From Vespula vulgaris (taxonomy: Eukaryota; Arthropoda; Insecta; Hymenoptera; Vespidae), in contig NC_066588.1 in NCBI RefSeq assembly GCF_905475345.1, positions 9,137,001 through 9,201,000 on the forward strand: a stretch of DNA of 64,000 nt. Reading direction: 5' to 3'. How positions within the stretch are numbered: position 1 is the stretch's first letter; each line of letters begins with the position of its first letter. Made by a program: the position numbers and the translations under genes. The notes under the pieces are model-generated. The model ran no database searches and had not been told where the DNA came from. It saw only the letters and a program-made list of their open reading frames with translations. Shown here piece by piece: positions 24,391 through 39,000 of the stretch.

Positions 24391-26115
24391 GTGAAAAACC
24401 GAAAAACATTAAAACATCGTGATGAGTACGAAGTATATGAATAGACAAAAAACTCGTACAAATTCTTCCAATATGTCAAAGCAAAACAAGAAGGAGAAGT
24501 TGTTATTTCTAGATACATTGGTAGATTTCTGGAATCAAACAATGTAGAGGAATTGAAAAATAATCCTTTAAACTGCAGAAATTGTATTACGAATGACAAA
24601 CGTCGTTGGAAACTAGATAGCGATGATGCAAATTTTATTTAACGTAGTAAGCTTGCTAATATTAATATTTATTTGTCGTATATTTCTTAGCAACATCTGG
24701 AAATTTCATGATGATCCGACAAAATGAACAACATTTAGAAATCCCATACAATATTTTTTTAAATTTAAAGGAATTCATACGATGGATGTTATGAGTAGAT
24801 CCATGCTCTAATATACTTACGAAGCAACAGTAGATGCTGGAGTTACAGAAGATATTCGTGGAACAAGCATAGCTGAATTCATAAATATGTGTTTCTCCAA
24901 TACCGAGATATCTTTGCTTTACGTCAACCTTCAGTTATGTGAACAGATCAATATATAGATTATCGATTACTTATACGAATGTATAAATGTACATATACTT
25001 GTTGAAGAAAGTAACTTTGAGTCGGGTCTCTTAGGATTTATTAATTGTTTATAGAAAGAACATAGAATATCTTCCGAGGTGTTTTAAATCAAGATCTTAG
25101 AAAATTCTTCCTGAAATTTTCTTCAAATCTACCCTATTGCTCCGAACAATTCGAAACGGATTTCATTACTAATGATTTATGACCAAGGAACATTTGGGGA
25201 TTATAAAAGCATCAGATACTTCCACCTCGCAAGCCCAACGTTATCTATCATCCCATTATTAATCAACTGGTACGAATGAAATTATTTTCTTCAGATGCTT
25301 ACAAAATTTTTGTTAATCTTTCTCTTGAACTGTATCTAATGATTCGAGTTTAGAAAACGCAGCGACAGGACTGTGTGTATTTGCACATGTACAACTGCAC
25401 TTTATATTACAGGAAGAATGCAGAAATGTGACAGAATCTTTACCCATGCTGGTTCTGGTGGAATTGGCCGAGCTACTATTAACTTAGCTTTCACTTCGTG
25501 AAGGTTGTGAAGTATTTACTATGGTCGATATACCAGAAAACATGAATTCATTAAAGGAACATTCTCTAGTATCGATGAACATCACACTAAAAATTCTTGA
25601 AATACATACTTGGAAACAATGATTTTGCAAGGAACCGATGGTCCAGGTGTAGACATTCTTCTAAATTCTTTAGTGGAAAATATACTGCAATTATCTCTAT
25701 GTTGTTGTCCCATAAGGACCAATTTTTAGAAATTAGATAGTTCAACAAATAATCAATAGAACTACAGTATCTTTATGAAGGGTATTAAATTTCATGATGT
25801 AATATTAGATGAAATTATGAACACAAATAACGAAGTCAAAAACGAAATTTATTTAATATTCTACAAACTCATTAAGGAGAATGCTATCAAATCGATAATT
25901 AGGACTAAATATCTAGTAGTGGCAGCACTTAGATTCATGAGAGCAGGAAACTTTATGGGAAAAATAAGATAACGTTCGTTGTTTTTTCGTATTTTCCTTA
26001 TTTTATTTTATTTTATATCTTATAATTTATAATTATGAGCTGCAATCCGCCTTATACGTTGTAGGAACTCTTAAAGATCCACGAAGGGAATGACCTCCGA
26101 AATATTCCCATTTTG
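24391..26115 (+). pseudogene. FASN: D1: truncated FASN pseudogene (KS start, psiKR end, ER, KR start)
   Basis: Relics: exon 1 about 24391-24640 (stop early, at ATATGAATAG), exon 2 about 24700-24950, then a jump to exon 12 about 24995-25275, ER about 25340-25970, and the first codons of KR about 26065-26115. The ER loop GSGGIGRA is still recognisable, but there are frameshifts around 25500 and 25740. The KR start runs directly into exon 1 of D2. Missing are the rest of KS, MAT, DH, most of psiME, exon 13, most of KR, ACP and TE. Confidence 0.8.
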
Positions 26116-26117
26116 AG

Positions 26118-29100
26118 AATAAAAAATCGTACAAATTTTTCAAATATGCCAATCCAGAACAAGGCGAAGAAGTTGTTATTCCTGGATTCGCGGGTAGATT
26201 TCCAGAATCCAATAATGTGTAGAAAATGAGAGATAATCTATTTAACTGCAAAGATTGTGTCACCGATGACGGACGTCGTTGGAAATTAGATAACAACTAT
26301 ACCAATTATATTTAACAGACTAAGCTAGTTAACATTGATATTCTCCCATCGTTATATTTGACAAGATCATTCAGAAATTTCGAAGCAAAGCGGCAAAATT
26401 AAGAACATTGAGAATTTCGATGCCTCATTTTTTGGAATACATTTTAAGCAAGCTCATACGAAGATCCTATGAGTAGAATGATGTTCGCACATACTTACGA
26501 AGCTATAATAGATGCTGAGATTAATCCAGAAGATATTCGGGGATTAAGGACAGGTGTATTCATAAGTGTCTGTTTCTCCGATTCCGAGACAACTATGCAT
26601 CACGGTAATAATCAGGTACTTCAAAAGAACAAACGATGAAGGTACAGATTATCGATTACTTATACGGATGGATAAGACAAAGAATATGTCTCCTTAAAAA
26701 TAGGTAGATGTTATCGTTATCACGAGCACTAGTAGAAATATGCTGGCTCAAAATATCTCCTATTGGTTGGGAATAACAGGACCATCATATAACGTAGATA
26801 CAGCATGTAGCTCTAGTCTTTACGCAATGGAAAACGCTTACAGGGCTATACGTAGTGGAGAATGTGATTATGCGATCGTCGGTTCCTCCATACGTGTCTC
26901 TACAGTTTGTTCGTTTAGGTACAGATTATACAAAATTGTTCAGAAGATTTTTTTTTCATTCATCGAATTATTATGATAATATTAATTCTTAAACTTGAAC
27001 TCTCTGACAGGGGTATTGAATCAGAATGGTCACTGCAAGGTTTTCGACGAAGATGCAAATGATTACACGCGCAGTAAATGCGTCTCAGTAGTATTTTTAC
27101 AAAAAGTAAAAACTGCTAAGAGAATCTATGCTACGATTATTCATGCGAAAACGAATTGTGATGGTTACAAGAAAGAAAGAATAACGTTTCCATCTATGAA
27201 AATGCAAAGTACTCTACTCGAAAAATTCTACGAGGAATGCGATGTATCAACTGCTTATATTCCTTACATGGAAGTTCATGGCACCGGAAGGAGAGTTGGA
27301 GATCCTGAAGAATTGAATTCCATTGATCAGATATTCACTAAGAATAGAGCTAATCCTCTTAAAATTGGTTCCATCAAATCGAACATCAGACATACTGAAG
27401 CAGTTAATGGAATTTGTTCCATTGTAATCGTTCGAAACAAAAAGCCCCGCAATTAAGCATTTATTCAGGTATTTCATTTTTTTTTAAATTATTAAGAACT
27501 TACATATTTATTTGTAATATAATCCGTTTACTGTTTATAATAACATTTTATATTATTTATATGCTTAGTTAAATATTAATATAAATGCACGCACGAGCGT
27601 GCACACATACATGTACGCACCTATACACATATATTTATATACATTTTTAGGCGATTATATCGATGGAGTCTGGCATAATACCGCCAAATATTAATTTACA
27701 TAGACTACGAAAAGACTTGAAAAGTTTTAGAGAAAGATGGATCGATGTTGTTACCAAGCAAATACCGTTAGATGGTGAATACATAGCCATTAATTCATTC
27801 GGCTTCGGAGATGCTAATGCTCACGTTTTACTAAAGTCAAATCCGAAAATAAAGATCAAAAGAAGTTAATCAGATGATGATTTGCCTAGATTCGTAGCTG
27901 TATCAAAACGTATTGCAAAAGTAGTAGAAACTATATTCAATGCTGTATGCAAAGAAAATGAACAAATTTTCTAATAGGGAATATAAAGATACAAATTATT
28001 AAGTCGTGCATGTAATATTCCAACAAACTTATCCATAGATCGATAAACGACCGATAGACATTGAATTTATTCGCCTTCTTCACGATATTCATTATAAAGC
28101 AATACCACATCACTTATATCGAGGATACGTCATAATTGATATTCAACAATCTGACAGAAAAGTAAGGGGGACTGAATATTATTCTGGTACGAAGAAACCA
28201 ATATGGTTCGTCTACCATGGAATGGACTCGCAATGAACTGGAATGTGTATGAAAACAATTATTTAAATATTTATTTTTTAACTTTCAAATCTATAGAAAT
28301 AATTATTATTGCAATGATTAAGTGTATTATGTGGTATTGGAAAATTATTAGGTAAAAATTTGATGAAATTTCCAACATTTGCTAAAGCAATAGAGAAATG
28401 CGACGCTGCGTTAAAACCACGTAAACTCCATATTTATGAGATTTTAACTAGGACAGATGTTAACATATTAGACAATATCTTGCACTCCTTCGTCGGTATT
28501 ACTGCAACTCAGGTAATGTAGACCTACATTAAATCATTTACGATGTCTGCATACATTTGATAACACCGGATAATTGGAAGTTATTGTACAGATGGGTTTG
28601 GTGGAGCTTTTAGGTCAGTAGTATGTGATCAGTAGGAATACTACTGGACTACATAATTGGATATTCCGTGGGTGAAATTGGTTGTGCATACGCAGATGGA
28701 AGTTTGACACTGGAGGAAACGATATTAGCAGCGTATTCGCTAGGAATATCCGTAATAAAAGCAAAAATACCTCAATATTCTGTGGCCGTAGTAGGGCTTG
28801 GTTATAAAAATTTAATGAATTTATGTCCTAATGATATCGACGTCGTGTGTCACAACGGACCCGAAAGTTCAACAATTACCGGATCAGTTGAATCATTGAA
28901 AGCATTTGTTGAAAAGCTACAGGTTACTTTTACGCCAGGTATAACCCAACAAATAATAAGAATTGCTTGGGTTGATTTGTTCACGATAAATTGTGTAATA
29001 TTTGTATGTTTGACAGGCAAACGAAATTTTTGCAAAAGTGGTATCGGAGAAAAAAATACCGTATCAAAGCCGCTATATCGCTCCAGTTAAAAGCATTCTT

Positions 29101-32100
29101 TTGACAAATTTAAAAACAGTTATACCAGTAGCAAAACATCGAAGTTATAAGTGGTTGAATACATCGGTGCCACGGAATGAATGGTCGACTTCAAATACAC
29201 AATACCCATCTCCCGAGTATCTTACTAATAATTTGTTGAAACCTGTACTTTTTGCGGAAACGTGCAAATTAATTCCTGACAATGCCATCACCATTGAAAT
29301 TACGCCGCACAACCAAGTACAAGAAATTATATCATTCCAGAAAACGGTTATGAATGTTACATTAACGAAGTGAAATCTCATAAATAACGTAAAAGTTTTC
29401 TTAGGAGGATTAGGAAAACTAGATCATGTCGATTTACAACTTGATCTTGCTAAACTATACTCACCTATAGAATATCCTGTAAGACGAGGCCTCCAATGAT
29501 ATCCCACCTTATTCGATAAGAGTTACGTGGATTTAAATCACGGCAAGGGTTAATAATTTTTTAATTTGTTATAATTAATTCAAAACTCATTATTTTTATC
29601 ATGTTTAGGTAGGAAAATTCTAACGATTGGTTCACAATGAATTTCAATAGCCATAAGAGGCTTATTTCCGTAGAATGAATTGTTCCAATAGCGTATACCA
29701 CTAAAGAATTCAAATACATAAAGGGTCATATAATAGATGGTAGATATTTGTTTCCTGGAACAGGATATATATGCTTGGTGTGGGAAACGTTGGGAATGAC
29801 AATAGGAAATTTCTATACAGAAATGCCCGTTGTCATGGAAAATATAAAGTTTAATCGAGCAACCGCTATACCCAAAGAAGGCAAAGTTGAAATGGTTGTC
29901 ATGATTCAGAAAGGTAAATGCTTCTTACCATATATAAACTACATTCCATGATGTTTAATACATCACGATCTTCAAAAGAGTAGGCAGTGGTAAATTCGAA
30001 GTTATCGAAGGAAGTGCTGTTATTGTTACTGGAAGAATTCGTCTTATCGAAACTAATTTATCGAAGGAGAAAATACCAGCTGATGTAATCAAGAGAAATG
30101 TTGATAATGAAGAAAAAGAATTAAATGAAAAAGATCTCTATAAAGAGTTGAAGTTACGTGGTTGTTAATACAGCGGTCTCTTCCGAAGTATACGCAGTGC
30201 ATCTATTTCGGGAAGAAAAGGACATTTCAAATGGAAAAAGAATTGGGTAGCGTTTATGGATAACATGTTACAGATGAAAATCGTTAATGTAAATACTAGA
30301 GATTTATTGGTGCCTATTGGAATTCAAAAATTGGTAATAGATGCTAAAGCACATAAAGAATTTCTTCAAAGTTTGACTACTAATAAAAAATGTAAATATA
30401 ACACTCATTGTCAAAGAAATGTGAAATAATAGACAGAATTCTTTCCTATCGAATACAAATAACGACCAATTTTTATTTCAGATGTAGCTGTACGATTTTA
30501 CGAAAATATTGATGTGATTGCAGTGGAAGGTGTCGAAATACATAAAGTTAGTGCTTCTGTGATTGCACGAAAATGACCTATCAGTGATCCCATTATCGAA
30601 GAGTATAAATTCATTGTTTATCGTGACAGAAAGGAAACATTACGAGAAATATTAACATTATCCGTGTATTTTCGAGAGTAATATTGAATTTGAAATTGAA
30701 CTTGTTAAGGATAAAGATAACACTTTAGGGAAGAAACTCGCTTCTTCACTGCTTTTGGACATTTTGTGCAAATTGTCTTTGGTTTAAGCCAACTTTAATG
30801 TATTCACACCGGGGAGAAAACTCAATAATATTCCTCAAGGTATCATCGTTTCAGAATTAAATATGATAGTGATACAAACCTGTAATCTGTCTTATATGTC
30901 AAAAGTACTCATCAAGATCCGTGAAGAAAATCAACCACTAAATACACCCATTTTGGCTGAACCTTCTTATACTTGTATTCCAAACAAAAGTTATATAGTT
31001 CTTGGTGGTTGGGAGATTTTGGTTTGGAATTGATTGATTGGTTGATTCTATGAAATGGTCAGAATATTGTCATTACTTCACGAAATGGCATAAAGTATGG
31101 TTATCAACACATGAGAGTCAATTTGTGGAAATTATACGATGTGAATATCAAGATTCTGATAGGTCTAGATGCGGCTGATCGCGATGCCAGCGAACCAATT
31201 GTGAAAGCAGCTATTGACCAGGGTCCAGTCGATGGTATATTCAATCTGGCGGTATCTTTGAAAGACAGTTTTTGTAGAAATCAAACACTGGAAATTTTTG
31301 AGGAATCTTTCAAAGGAAAAGCATGGGCAACAAAATATTTGGACGAAGTGACCAGAAAACTTTGTCCAGATCTTCGTCACTTCGTCGTTTTCTCTTCAGT
31401 GTCATGCGGAAGAGGGAATAAATTATGGGCAAATAAATTACGGTATGGCTAATTCCATTATGGAAAGAATATGTGAAAAAAGAGTAGAAGAAGGTTTACC
31501 AGAATTAGCTATATATAATGGGGAGCGATTGGTAATGTTGGTTTGGTTGCTGATGTGCAAACTGAAGATAAAGAACTTGATCAATGATACTCTACTGCAA
31601 AGAATATCCTCATGTTTACAAGTACTTAATGGGTTCTTGGTACAGGATAAAACTATGGTTGCTAGTATGATAATTGCCAATAAATGAAATAAAAGCAATG
31701 TGAATAATGTTGTAGACGCTGTCTTAAATATTTTGTGTATGTATTATCCAACCGATATATTGTAAATGATATTAATAATTTCATTTCTTTACTCATATAT
31801 TCACTTGATGTACCCTCTTTACTTATCGTTATTAACTAAAAAGTATCAATTTTTGACTTCAGGTATTAAAGATTTGAATAACATTAATCCACGTTCTTTC
31901 TTGCCTGAACTTGGAATGAATTCCATGTCTGCTATAGAAATAAAACAGACATTGAAACGTGAATATGAAATATATCTTACCACTACAGATATTAGGAATT
32001 TGAATTTGGTCAAACTGCTGGATAGGAATAATAACTTAACGGAAAATAGTAATCCTAATGAAAATGAAACAAATCAATTAAAATCCATTAAAAATAGTTG

Positions 32101-32855
32101 AAGCAATTCAATGATGAAGTACTTTTTCCCGAAATAGCAATCTCACTTAAGACCAATCCTGTAGAGGTTCGGGACGAGATATTCTTTCTTCCAGGAATCG
32201 AAGGCTATGCTAATGCTTTCAAAACATTAGAATCAAAAATTAAATCACCTGCGACATGTTTTCAATTTGAGACAAATTACGAGTTAAAAACTGTTAAAGC
32301 TATGGCCAATTCCTTTCTACCGGTATATCCATTGTTTAGAAAAATATATGAGATTAAATAAAATATTATTAAACGTAACATATTAACATGAGACATAACT
32401 TTATATATTCTAGCGTATATTGGATAAACTTGAAGGTTAAAGTGAATTCATGTTAATAGGGTATTCATTTGGATCACTTATAGCTATGGAACTCACATGA
32501 ATGTTAGAAATAAAAGGATTTATTGTCCGATTAATATAGATAGACGGTGCTTTTCAGTATCTGAAGACATTTATACAGGAAAACTTGCATTTGTCATCGC
32601 AGGAAGAACTAAAAAACAATATTTTGCTCGATATAATGAATGCTTACGTTAATGTCAATGCTATAGAGGTTCGTCTTTATTTTCCTAAAGGACATCATTT
32701 TTTGTCTATTTCTGAGAAACCTTATATTAATTTTCTAATATTACTGTGTAGTTTAAACTTGAATTAAAAAAACGGAATTCGTGGGATGAGAAAATAAATA
32801 CATTTCTTAATGTTCTATATTTAAGAAAATAAATACATTCTTAATGTTCTTAATG
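26118..32855 (+). pseudogene. FASN: D2: near full-length FASN pseudogene lacking ER
   Basis: Relics: exon 1 26118-26300 (no ATG, TAG near 26219), exon 2 26373-26614, exon 3 26702-26930, exon 4 27010-27425, exon 5 27652-27945, exon 6 28038-28250, exon 7 28353-28512, exon 8 28592-28921, exon 9 29018-29515, DH exon 29610-29912, exon 11 29983-30400, exon 12 30482-30868 cut short, KR 30890-31745, ACP/TE 31862-32320, TE 32413-32668 and a stub to 32855. KS keeps TACSSS but has a short deletion near 26880. MAT has GYSVGE with Leu at the Arg606 position. Exon 12 is fused to the KR intron at about 30868, deleting the rest of psiME/psiKR, exon 13 and all of ER. Frameshifts or stops occur in exons 5, 8, 9, 10, 11, KR and TE. 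Several stretches are still almost identical to copy B. Confidence 0.85.
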
Positions 32856-34322
32856 ACTTCGTTAAGGAAACTTTTTATGGTGTCTTTTAAGAGATCCAGT
32901 TAGCTAATTAATCGAATACATTCTTCCTCGAAAATTCCATGATATAATATTTTGCGTTATAAAAGAGTTTGATCGCCATTAATATACTGTAGATGTAGTA
33001 GTACTATTCTGAAGGAACATACTATTTTTTCTTTTATTGTTGATTTCTGGTAAATGTAGTATATAACTACATGCTCAGAAATAACATATAACTACAATTT
33101 GGTCCTAAGATATGCATCACATTTTCTTACCCTTCCTACAAGCGAAATGTATTCACCACGTAAAGATAACTTGACGATTATTTAGTGCCTATCAGAAAAT
33201 AATAACTAGGATATTAAATCTTGGTGGAAAATAGTTTCAATAAAATCGATACACGAAGGATACTTTTCTCAGAAACTATACTTGATAATCGGCCATACGA
33301 GTCCGACACACTCATCTCTCCTGTATTAGGCTACCCAATCGTCTAGATCACTTATTATAATCTAAAAGAGACGATCGGAGAATAACCGAAGTAACGACCT
33401 CTCTTATCTGTACAACTCACGTTTTATTGGTTACACACCACTTATAATAATATATTATCAACACTTAACTGCTTAATTGCGTGTTTTAGAACCGTTGCTT
33501 CTGGGTTAATTTGCGAAAAATAAAAACCAAAAACATAATTTCGACCTTTTCATACATTTGTTTTAATAATATAATAAAACAATTGTCCTTAATTTTTCAG
33601 AACATATAATTAAATTAATAAATTAATTATATTAATACATGATATAATAATTAATAAATTATTTGATTTTGTAGTGGTTTTATTGCGCTATACGAACAAA
33701 TAGCATTTTTCAGCTTGTTTTAGCACGAATATTATTCTATTAACTAGCTTTATTAACAGAATCGTCACTGATGATTATAGTGACAAATGATATTGTCGAT
33801 ACCATAATATTTTTTGAATTTTACCTATCGCCACTAGCAATATAGTAGTATTGTTTATATATATACTTACATAAATACGTGTATATATTTCTCGTACCAT
33901 GATGCGTTAGACCAAACTATCGCTTTTTTATACATCGTGCTTCACCGATCATCTTTCTTAATGCACAAACTTACGAGCTCGAAACGAGCTGCTGAAGAGG
34001 CATAGTTTCAGTTGATTTAGATTCAACAATTAGAAACGATATATAAGGAGAAATCAAGGTATATTTTAATAATCAAATAGCTTATGGTAACTTCACCATA
34101 CAAGTCTCCCAATCCGTAACGACCGCAAGCGATCCATGTTATAGATGTATGAGGGTTTCTTTATAAATTAACACGTTTCAAAGACTTTATCCTGCAGTAG
34201 ATATTAGAACATCTATCCTATTAAAGGCTAAATTTATTTCTATTTATGTGTGATTGTTGAGGTAGGTTGACAATACAATTAAATATATCCAATTAAATAT
34301 ATCCATATAGATAGTTAAATAC
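32856..34322. repeat. 3' flank repeat, member 2
   Basis: About 32860-33670 aligns to the flanks after B and F. About 33670-34270 aligns to 51110-51715 after F. Both are AT-rich and non-coding. D2's TE exon 18 breaks at about 32823 in a short repeated AT-rich patch, then meets this flank. No gene is seen. Confidence 0.6.
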
Positions 34323-34505
34323 ATAATGACAATGACAAGGACAATGAGAATAACTTTAACAATATCAATATCCATAGCAATGACAATAACAAAAATAATT
34401 GAAATGACGAGGACAATAACATTAACAATAACAGCAACAATAACAAGAATAATAATAACAATAGTAATACTAATAATAATAATAATAATAATAATAGTAA
34501 TTATT
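34323..34505. repeat. Simple-sequence block (AAC/AAT-rich)
   Basis: Runs of ATGACA, AATAAC and finally ATA trinucleotides occupy the position of the 22.2 kb minisatellite in the previous unit. They are open on both strands (Ile/Thr-rich), which is low-complexity coincidence. Confidence 0.75.
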
Positions 34506-35117
34506 ATGCGGAAAGTAAGTATGAATTTGTTTTGTTCAAAAAATAGTTTTAAATATTTCATAAAATTGTGTATATATTTAGAGGTAGCAGTAATTAGAAA
34601 AATATCAAATGCAAAAAATCTGCGTGTTTTGATTGTTACGTTTTATTATTTTATAATAATAATAATAATAATTCAAAAATTCAACGCAATAATGACTCGG
34701 ATGTGATTTACACTGCGAAAGTTTCTAAATAAAACGGTGTATACAAAGTGTACAATATAAATATAAGAATTTATAATGATGTTATTTATAATGAAGGATT
34801 TACGCAATATCTATCGTATTATTTAACTTGACTTTCTTGTCACTGAACTGTGTTATCTCATTACATAACTTTAATATAAGTACAAGCAGTTCAAGGTTTA
34901 GTGTGATATGTATTCATTTCTATTAGAATGATTTAGCATAGCTTATGTACACACGATAGGTTGTGTGTTATAACGAATATTGTCCACTGATATATAGCCT
35001 TGCTATAAAAAGAGATCTATCGCTAACGCTTTCAATAATTATAAGGAAGTAGGGTTAGTTTGGTTTCAGTTCAAATTTCTATAATTATATCGCGCAGAGA
35101 AATGAGAAAAAAGAAAA
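34506..35117. repeat. Spacer and promoter relic upstream of orphan exon 1, member 2
   Basis: Aligns to 22590-23100 and 56700-57255. A TATAAAAAG near 35004 corresponds to that of the 23 kb member. No coding sequence is seen. Confidence 0.5.
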
Positions 35118-35310
35118 GATTATAAATAAGTACAAATAGGAAAACGTATCGTATATATTTTTCAGAAATGTGAATTCAGAATCTAGCAAAGAAGATGCTA
35201 TTTCTGGATTAATTGCTTATTTTCCGAAATACAAAAATGCGGAGAGATTAGAAGATAATCTTTTTAATCGCAAGGACCATATCACTGATTAAGATTGGTG
35301 TTAAAAACAA
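35118..35310 (+). pseudogene. FASN: Orphan FASN exon 1, member 2
   Basis: Aligns to 23103-23282, but the start codon is changed (ATA) and a TAG occurs shortly after. Only the KS N-terminal exon remains, and nothing downstream completes it. Confidence 0.6.
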
Positions 35311-36084
35311 GGCTTCTATAATACATGTTCATACTACTTATTTTATTTAATGAAATAAGCTAATACTCGCCAAGTTTCGCTCTTATTTTATTTATTTTCA
35401 GAATTCATACTTTTCATTTACTTTTACTGTTTATTAGCACATTATACAATATTTTTAATCTTATTTATATCTCCTTCTGACTTTCCATTATAAAATATTT
35501 TACATATTCCGACCAAATGTGACATATTTTTCATTAGATAATGTTCTTTCATTGTCGACGAGCTGCGCCATTCTCATAAGAATTCGTAATTTAATATGCC
35601 GATATGATATCCTATGACATAAACCAGAAATGAAAATGATGAATTAAAATGAAGAAACCTGCCCATTCCTTCTTTTTCTACTTACAACTTCAGTTTACTG
35701 TAACTTACCAGAATGTCATATACAATATACAAACTTTCAGAAAAAATGTTACATACGCTGGGTAAGATGTAAACTTAATATTTTCGATTAAAAAATATCT
35801 ATCTTATCACGACGGACTTTTTTGCTATTGAATAATACCGACGTAATACCTAATTAGAAAAGGTTACGAGAAAGTTCAAGTGTCAAATGCATTCATTTTC
35901 ATTTGAATAAATTTAAAATACAGAATGCAGAAAGAATGTAATGTTGTGTCAGATAATGAATTCTTTGAGAAAGCATATTACATTGTTATAAAAGTAAATT
36001 CATCGTCGACGATTTCCATCATATTAAAAGGTTGGGTAATTTTACATTGAATTCTAATTTCTGCATTATATTTTGTGTGGAAAA
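35311..36084. repeat. Spacer and promoter relic upstream of copy E
   Basis: Aligns to 1500-2270, 23290-24030 and 57440-58220. TATAAAAG occurs near 35989, but the initiator position reads TCCATC. No coding sequence is seen. Confidence 0.5.
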
Positions 36085-39000
36085 CTGAGAAACATTAAAA
36101 CATCTTTCAATATACTAGTGCAAAACATGGAGAAAAAGTTGTTCTTTTCGGATTCACTGATTTCCGGAATCAAACAATGTAATGCCATTAGAAAATAATC
36201 CTTAAACTGTAATCACCAAAGATAAACTAAATTAGACCTGAAAGTTAGATACCAATTATACATATTTTATTTGACGAAGTAAGCTAGCTAACATTAATTT
36301 TTATCTACCATTATATTTCTTAAAAACATCTGGAAATTTCCTGATGAACCGACAATGTGAACAAAATTCAGAAATTCCATGCAATACTTTTTTAAAATTA
36401 AATGAGCTTATACCATGGATGTTACGTGTAGAATCATGCTCGAATATACTTATGCAACTACAGTAGATGCTGGCTTTACTACAGAAGATATTCGTGGAAT
36501 AAGCATAGGTGAATACATAAATATGTATTTTATATTGATACCGAGACATCTTTGCTTTATGGTAACCTTCAGGTACTTGATATGATAAATATATAGAATA
36601 TCGATTACTTATACAGGTAGATAAGAACAAATAATATATCTTTTTTAATCTAGGTCAATGGCTTCGATATCAAGAGTTGTGGCATATATATGACCACTTA
36701 ACTTATTTCAAAATAATGGTTGCGTTTAACTGGACCATCATATAACGTCAATTCAACGTGTAGTTCTAGCCTTTCCACGATGAAACATCGTCCTATATGT
36801 TTTGTACAAACTGATTATGCCGGTAAGATATGGTCGGTAGAACAAATCTTTGTTCCATCAACGCGCATTTCTTCAATTTACTCGTTCAGGTATTGATTAT
36901 ACCAAATTGTTCAGAAGAGTTTCCTTTTTTCATCGTATTATCATAATAAAATTAATTCTTAAACTTGAGTATCTCTGACAGGTGTGTTGAATCAGAATGG
37001 TCACTGCAGGGTTTTTGACGAAAATGCTAATGATGACATGCATATTCCTGTAGCATTTTTACAGAAAGCAATAACTGTTTAGGATATATATATTACAATT
37101 ATTCATAGGAATAACATTTGTGATGCTTATAATAATGAAAGAATATCGCTTTCATCCAACGAAATGCAAAAGAAAAGTGAAGTAATATATAAAGTTCCAT
37201 CCTATAGAATTTGCACAATGACCATTTTTTATATCAGATGTACCTGTACGTTTTTTCAAAATCAATGATGTAGTAACAGATTATTGGAAATGCAGAAAGT
37301 CACAGCTATTGTAATTGTTCGAAAGAGACTTATATGTCATGCAATTAATGAAGAATATAAATTCGCTATTTATAGCGATAGAAAAGAAATATCAATACGA
37401 AATATATTAATGTTATATATGCATGTATCTTTTGAGAATATATCAATAATCAAGTCGAAGACAATCGAATTCATTAAGGATAAAGAAAATAGATGAACAG
37501 AAAAACTCAATTTTCCAATGCTTTGGGATATTCCAGACACTTTGCCTTTGATAGAAGACAAACTTAATATTTTCACATCCTCGAGCAAATTAGGCGGTGA
37601 AGATATTCCTAAAGATATTACTATTTTAGGATCAAATATGACAGAATCGCGTGAAATGTAGTTATCCGTTATTGAATATGGTTTCTTGGCAAATGGAGAA
37701 AAGAACTGCATAAAACAAATTTTAATATCTAAGAGATGGTGATTTCTTTTTATTTCCTGATAAAGAGGAGTACATAATTGGATACATTTATATTATAGGA
37801 ATATTAATCACGTGTAATTTTAGAAAAACGGACTTCTAAGGAGTTTTGTATACAGTTAAAAGAGACAAATAAAAGTCCACAAAGTACCATAATTATTCAG
37901 AGAATAAATTTTATACTTTTAATATTAATGTAAGAGGAATAAATTAAACTGATTTCAATAAGTACAAACTATACGTAGGAGGAATATGGAACAGAATATC
38001 AGCAACACGAGAATCATACTTGTTTAAGAAGGAAATATGACGTCGAATCTCTTAAGACTTATTAATTGCTTACAGAAAGGATCTGGAAAATCTCCCAAGG
38101 TATTATAATACAAGATCTTGAAAATTCTGTTTGAAATTTTCTTTAAATCTATTCTATTGCTCCGAACAATTCGAAACGAATATCATTACTAATAATTTAC
38201 GAACAGGAAACATTTGGGGCTTATGAAAGCATCAGCTACCTCCATCTCGCGAGCCCACAGTTACCTATCACATCATTATTAATCAACTGGTATGAGTAAA
38301 ATTATTTTTTTCAGACATTTACCAAGTTTTTGTTAATTCTTCTTCTGAACTGTACCTGACAGTTGGAGTTTAGAAAATGCAGCAACAGTACCGTGTGTAT
38401 ATTGCACATGCATAGCTGCACTACTTTATATTAATGGAAGAATGCTGAAGAGTGAAAGAATCTTTAGCCATGCTGATTCTGGTGAAATTGACCGAGTTAC
38501 TATTAATGTAGCCTCCCGCGAAGGCTGTGAAGTATTTACTACGATCGATACATCAGAAAAAAGTAAATTCATTAAAGAAACATTCTTTAGTATCAAAGAA
38601 CATCACATTAAAAATTCTAGAGATACTAACTTGGAAAAAACGAATCGTTTGTGCAGGTGTAGACCTTTTCCTAAATACTTTAGTAGGAGATAACTGTAAA
38701 GCTGTAATCGTTTCAGCGTTGATCATCTATAAATGACGATTTTTAGAAATTACAAACTTCGGTTTTGCGGCAGATAATCAATAGAGCATCGTATCTTTAT
38801 GAAGGGTATCAGTTTTCATGGTGTAATGTTAGTTGGAACTATGAACACAAATGACAAAGCCAAAATCGAAATTAATTTAATATACAACCAATTCATTAAG
38901 GAGAATACGATCAAATCGATAATTAGGATAGTTTTTGGTAAATATCAAGTAGTGGCAGCACTTAGATTCATACCTATAAGAAACCCTATTGGAAAATAAG

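Noticed and set aside
34244..34706. Ile/Thr-rich open frames on both strands
   Set aside because: They are translations of an AAC/AAT simple repeat.
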